A DNA stretch of 7,266 nucleotides. Source: Bacteroidales bacterium UBA932 (GTDB taxonomy: Bacteria > Bacteroidota > Bacteroidia > Bacteroidales > UBA932). Each line of letters starts with the position of its first letter. Position 1 is the stretch's first letter. Below, piece after piece: positions 6,286 to 7,266 of this stretch. The notes below the pieces were generated by a model. The model ran no database searches. It had not been told where the DNA came from and worked only from the letters and a program-made list of their open reading frames with translations. Location: contig DBDM01000070.1 in NCBI GenBank assembly GCA_002293585.1, forward strand, positions 1-7,266. Direction: 5' to 3'. A program made the translations under genes and the position numbers.

Positions 6286-6339
6286 CAACCCGCTTTGTGT
6301 AAGCGTAACAAAATGTAACTAATAGATTATTAATAAATT

Positions 6340-6729
6340 ATGCCAACAATTCAACAGCTTGTCCGCAAAGGACGCGAGGAAATCATCGAAAAGAGCAAAT
6401 CACGCGCTTTGGATGCTTGTCCCCAACGCCGCGGCGTATGTGTACGTGTTTACACCACCACGCCCAAGAAACCTAACTCGGCTATGCGTAAGGTAGCTCG
6501 TGTACGCCTCACGAACCAGAAAGAAGTGAACGCTTACATTCCTGGCGAAGGCCACAATTTGCAGGAACACTCTATCGTGCTCGTGCGTGGCGGTCGTGTG
6601 AAAGACCTCCCCGGTGTACGTTATCACATTCTTCGCGGTGCATTGGATACCGCCGGTGTCGACGGCCGCAGGCAAGGCCGCTCGCTCTATGGCGCCAAAC
6701 GCCCGAAAGCCGGCGCTGCTAAAAAGTAA
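6340..6729 (+). CDS. rpsL: 30S ribosomal protein S12
   Basis: S12 lies at the decoding centre of the 30S subunit and controls accuracy. The 129-residue product starts with [11 protein letters not shown] and contains the invariant blocks ACPQRRGVC (26-34), [14 protein letters not shown] (38-51), EGHNLQEHS (70-78) and [15 protein letters not shown] (82-96). The sites where streptomycin-resistance changes occur, K43 and K88 (counting Met), are both wild-type lysine. D89, the aspartate that RimO methylthiolates in some bacteria, is conserved. The C-terminus, [13 protein letters not shown], is a few residues longer than in E. coli, as is common in this phylum. It is the first gene of the str operon; rpsG follows after 28 AT-rich bases. 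Confidence 0.99.
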   Translation: MPTIQQLVRKGREEIIEKSKSRALDACPQRRGVCVRVYTTTPKKPNSAMRKVARVRLTNQKEVNAYIPGEGHNLQEHSIVLVRGGRVKDLPGVRYHILRGALDTAGVDGRRQGRSLYGAKRPKAGAAKK

Positions 6730-6757
6730 TAACTTTAATTTTAAATAATTTTTTTAA

Positions 6758-7234
6758 ATGAGAAAAACGAAGCCTAAAAAGAGGATTCTGCTTCCTGATC
6801 CCAAGTACGGAGATGTACTTGTAACGCAGTTTGTAAACAATCTGATGATTCAGGGGAAGAAGAGTATTGCCTACGGCATTTTTTATGATGCGATCAACAT
6901 GGTAGGCGAGAAGATGAAAGATTCTGACAAGGCTCCTCTCGACATTTGGAAAAAAGCACTCGAAAACATTACCCCGCAGGTGGAAGTAAAAAGCCGCCGC
7001 GTGGGAGGTGCAAACTTCCAGGTTCCTATTGAGGTGCGTCCCGAAAGAAAGATTTCATTAAGTATTAAAAACATGGTAATATTTTCGCGTAAACGCAGCG
7101 GAAAATCCATGGCTGAAAAATTGTGTGCCGAAATTATGGCGGCGTACAACGAAGAAGGGGGCGCCTTCAAACGTAAAGAAGATATGCACAAAATGGCTGA
7201 AGCCAACAAGGCTTTTGCTCACTTTAGAATTTAA
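6758..7234 (+). CDS. rpsG: 30S ribosomal protein S7
   Basis: S7 nucleates assembly of the 30S head and touches the E-site tRNA. The 158-residue product has the expected length and blocks: [13 protein letters not shown] (7-19), [12 protein letters not shown] (25-36), [34 protein letters not shown] and the C-terminal [13 protein letters not shown]. The ATG at 6758 follows a run of T and A with no Shine-Dalgarno sequence. In E. coli S7 is the translational repressor of the str operon by binding the rpsL-rpsG spacer. Here that spacer is only 28 bases and AT-rich, so the same site is not evident. fusA begins 9 bases after its stop. Confidence 0.99.
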   Translation: MRKTKPKKRILLPDPKYGDVLVTQFVNNLMIQGKKSIAYGIFYDAINMVGEKMKDSDKAPLDIWKKALENITPQVEVKSRRVGGANFQVPIEVRPERKISLSIKNMVIFSRKRSGKSMAEKLCAEIMAAYNEEGGAFKRKEDMHKMAEANKAFAHFRI

Positions 7235-7238
7235 GGAG
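7233..7238 (+). promoter_or_regulatory. Shine-Dalgarno sequence for fusA
   Basis: AAGGAG overlaps the last two bases of the rpsG stop codon and sits 5 bases before the fusA ATG at 7244. It is the only strong Shine-Dalgarno match at a gene start in this window, and it fixes the fusA start. Confidence 0.8.
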
Positions 7239-7243
7239 ACACC

Positions 7244-7266
7244 ATGGCTAGAGATTTAAAATATAC
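7244..7266 (+). CDS. fusA: Elongation factor G, first codons only (cut by window edge)
   Basis: Only MARDLKY plus two bases are visible. This agrees with the N-terminus of Bacteroidetes EF-G (M-A-x-x-DLKxTRNIGIxAHID), and the position after rpsL-rpsG is the conserved str-operon place of fusA. EF-G is the GTPase that drives translocation and, with RRF, ribosome recycling. The gene runs off the right edge, so nothing can be said about its integrity. Confidence 0.85.

Overview
This window looks like a chromosomal segment of a Bacteroidetes bacterium, most likely a member of the Bacteroidales. The evidence is the str operon order rpsL-rpsG-fusA, promoter-like TAnnTTTG boxes (the Bacteroidetes -7 element) upstream of several genes, few Shine-Dalgarno sequences, and the style of the UMP kinase, ribosome recycling factor and DUF3109 proteins. 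Genus cannot be fixed by reading alone.

Layout. Positions 1-645 (AT-rich, minus strand) hold two decayed genes. One is a fragment encoding only the C-terminal DNA-binding half (region 4) of an ECF sigma factor. The other is a frameshifted, shortened gene resembling the flavodoxin-like 'DarA / dialkylresorcinol condensing enzyme' family, followed by a hairpin. Next is an apparently intact TetR-family regulator (774-1433, minus) with its own promoter-like box. A 376-bp AT-rich gap separates it from the plus-strand housekeeping pair pyrH (1810-2520) and frr (2554-3120), which supply UTP/CTP precursors and recycle ribosomes.

Convergent to frr is a compact minus-strand operon, transcribed from about 6230 down to 3140: rocD (ornithine aminotransferase), a small MNT nucleotidyltransferase, a 19-codon remnant of a HEPN gene, ctlX (citrulline hydrolase-like) and a cysteine-rich DUF3109 protein. 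Genes overlap by a few bases or are 1-8 bases apart. The metabolic logic is citrulline to ornithine (CtlX), then ornithine to glutamate-5-semialdehyde (RocD). The MNT-HEPN pair is a more AT-rich toxin-antitoxin-type module that sits between rocD and ctlX and has lost nearly all of its toxin gene.

Divergent from rocD, across a 134-bp promoter region, starts the str operon: rpsL, rpsG and the first codons of fusA, which runs off the right edge. The fusA start is preceded by a clear AAGGAG, in contrast to the other genes.

I see no convincing undescribed system. The most interesting signals are the decaying HEPN/MNT module embedded in a catabolic operon and the pseudogene debris beside the TetR gene.
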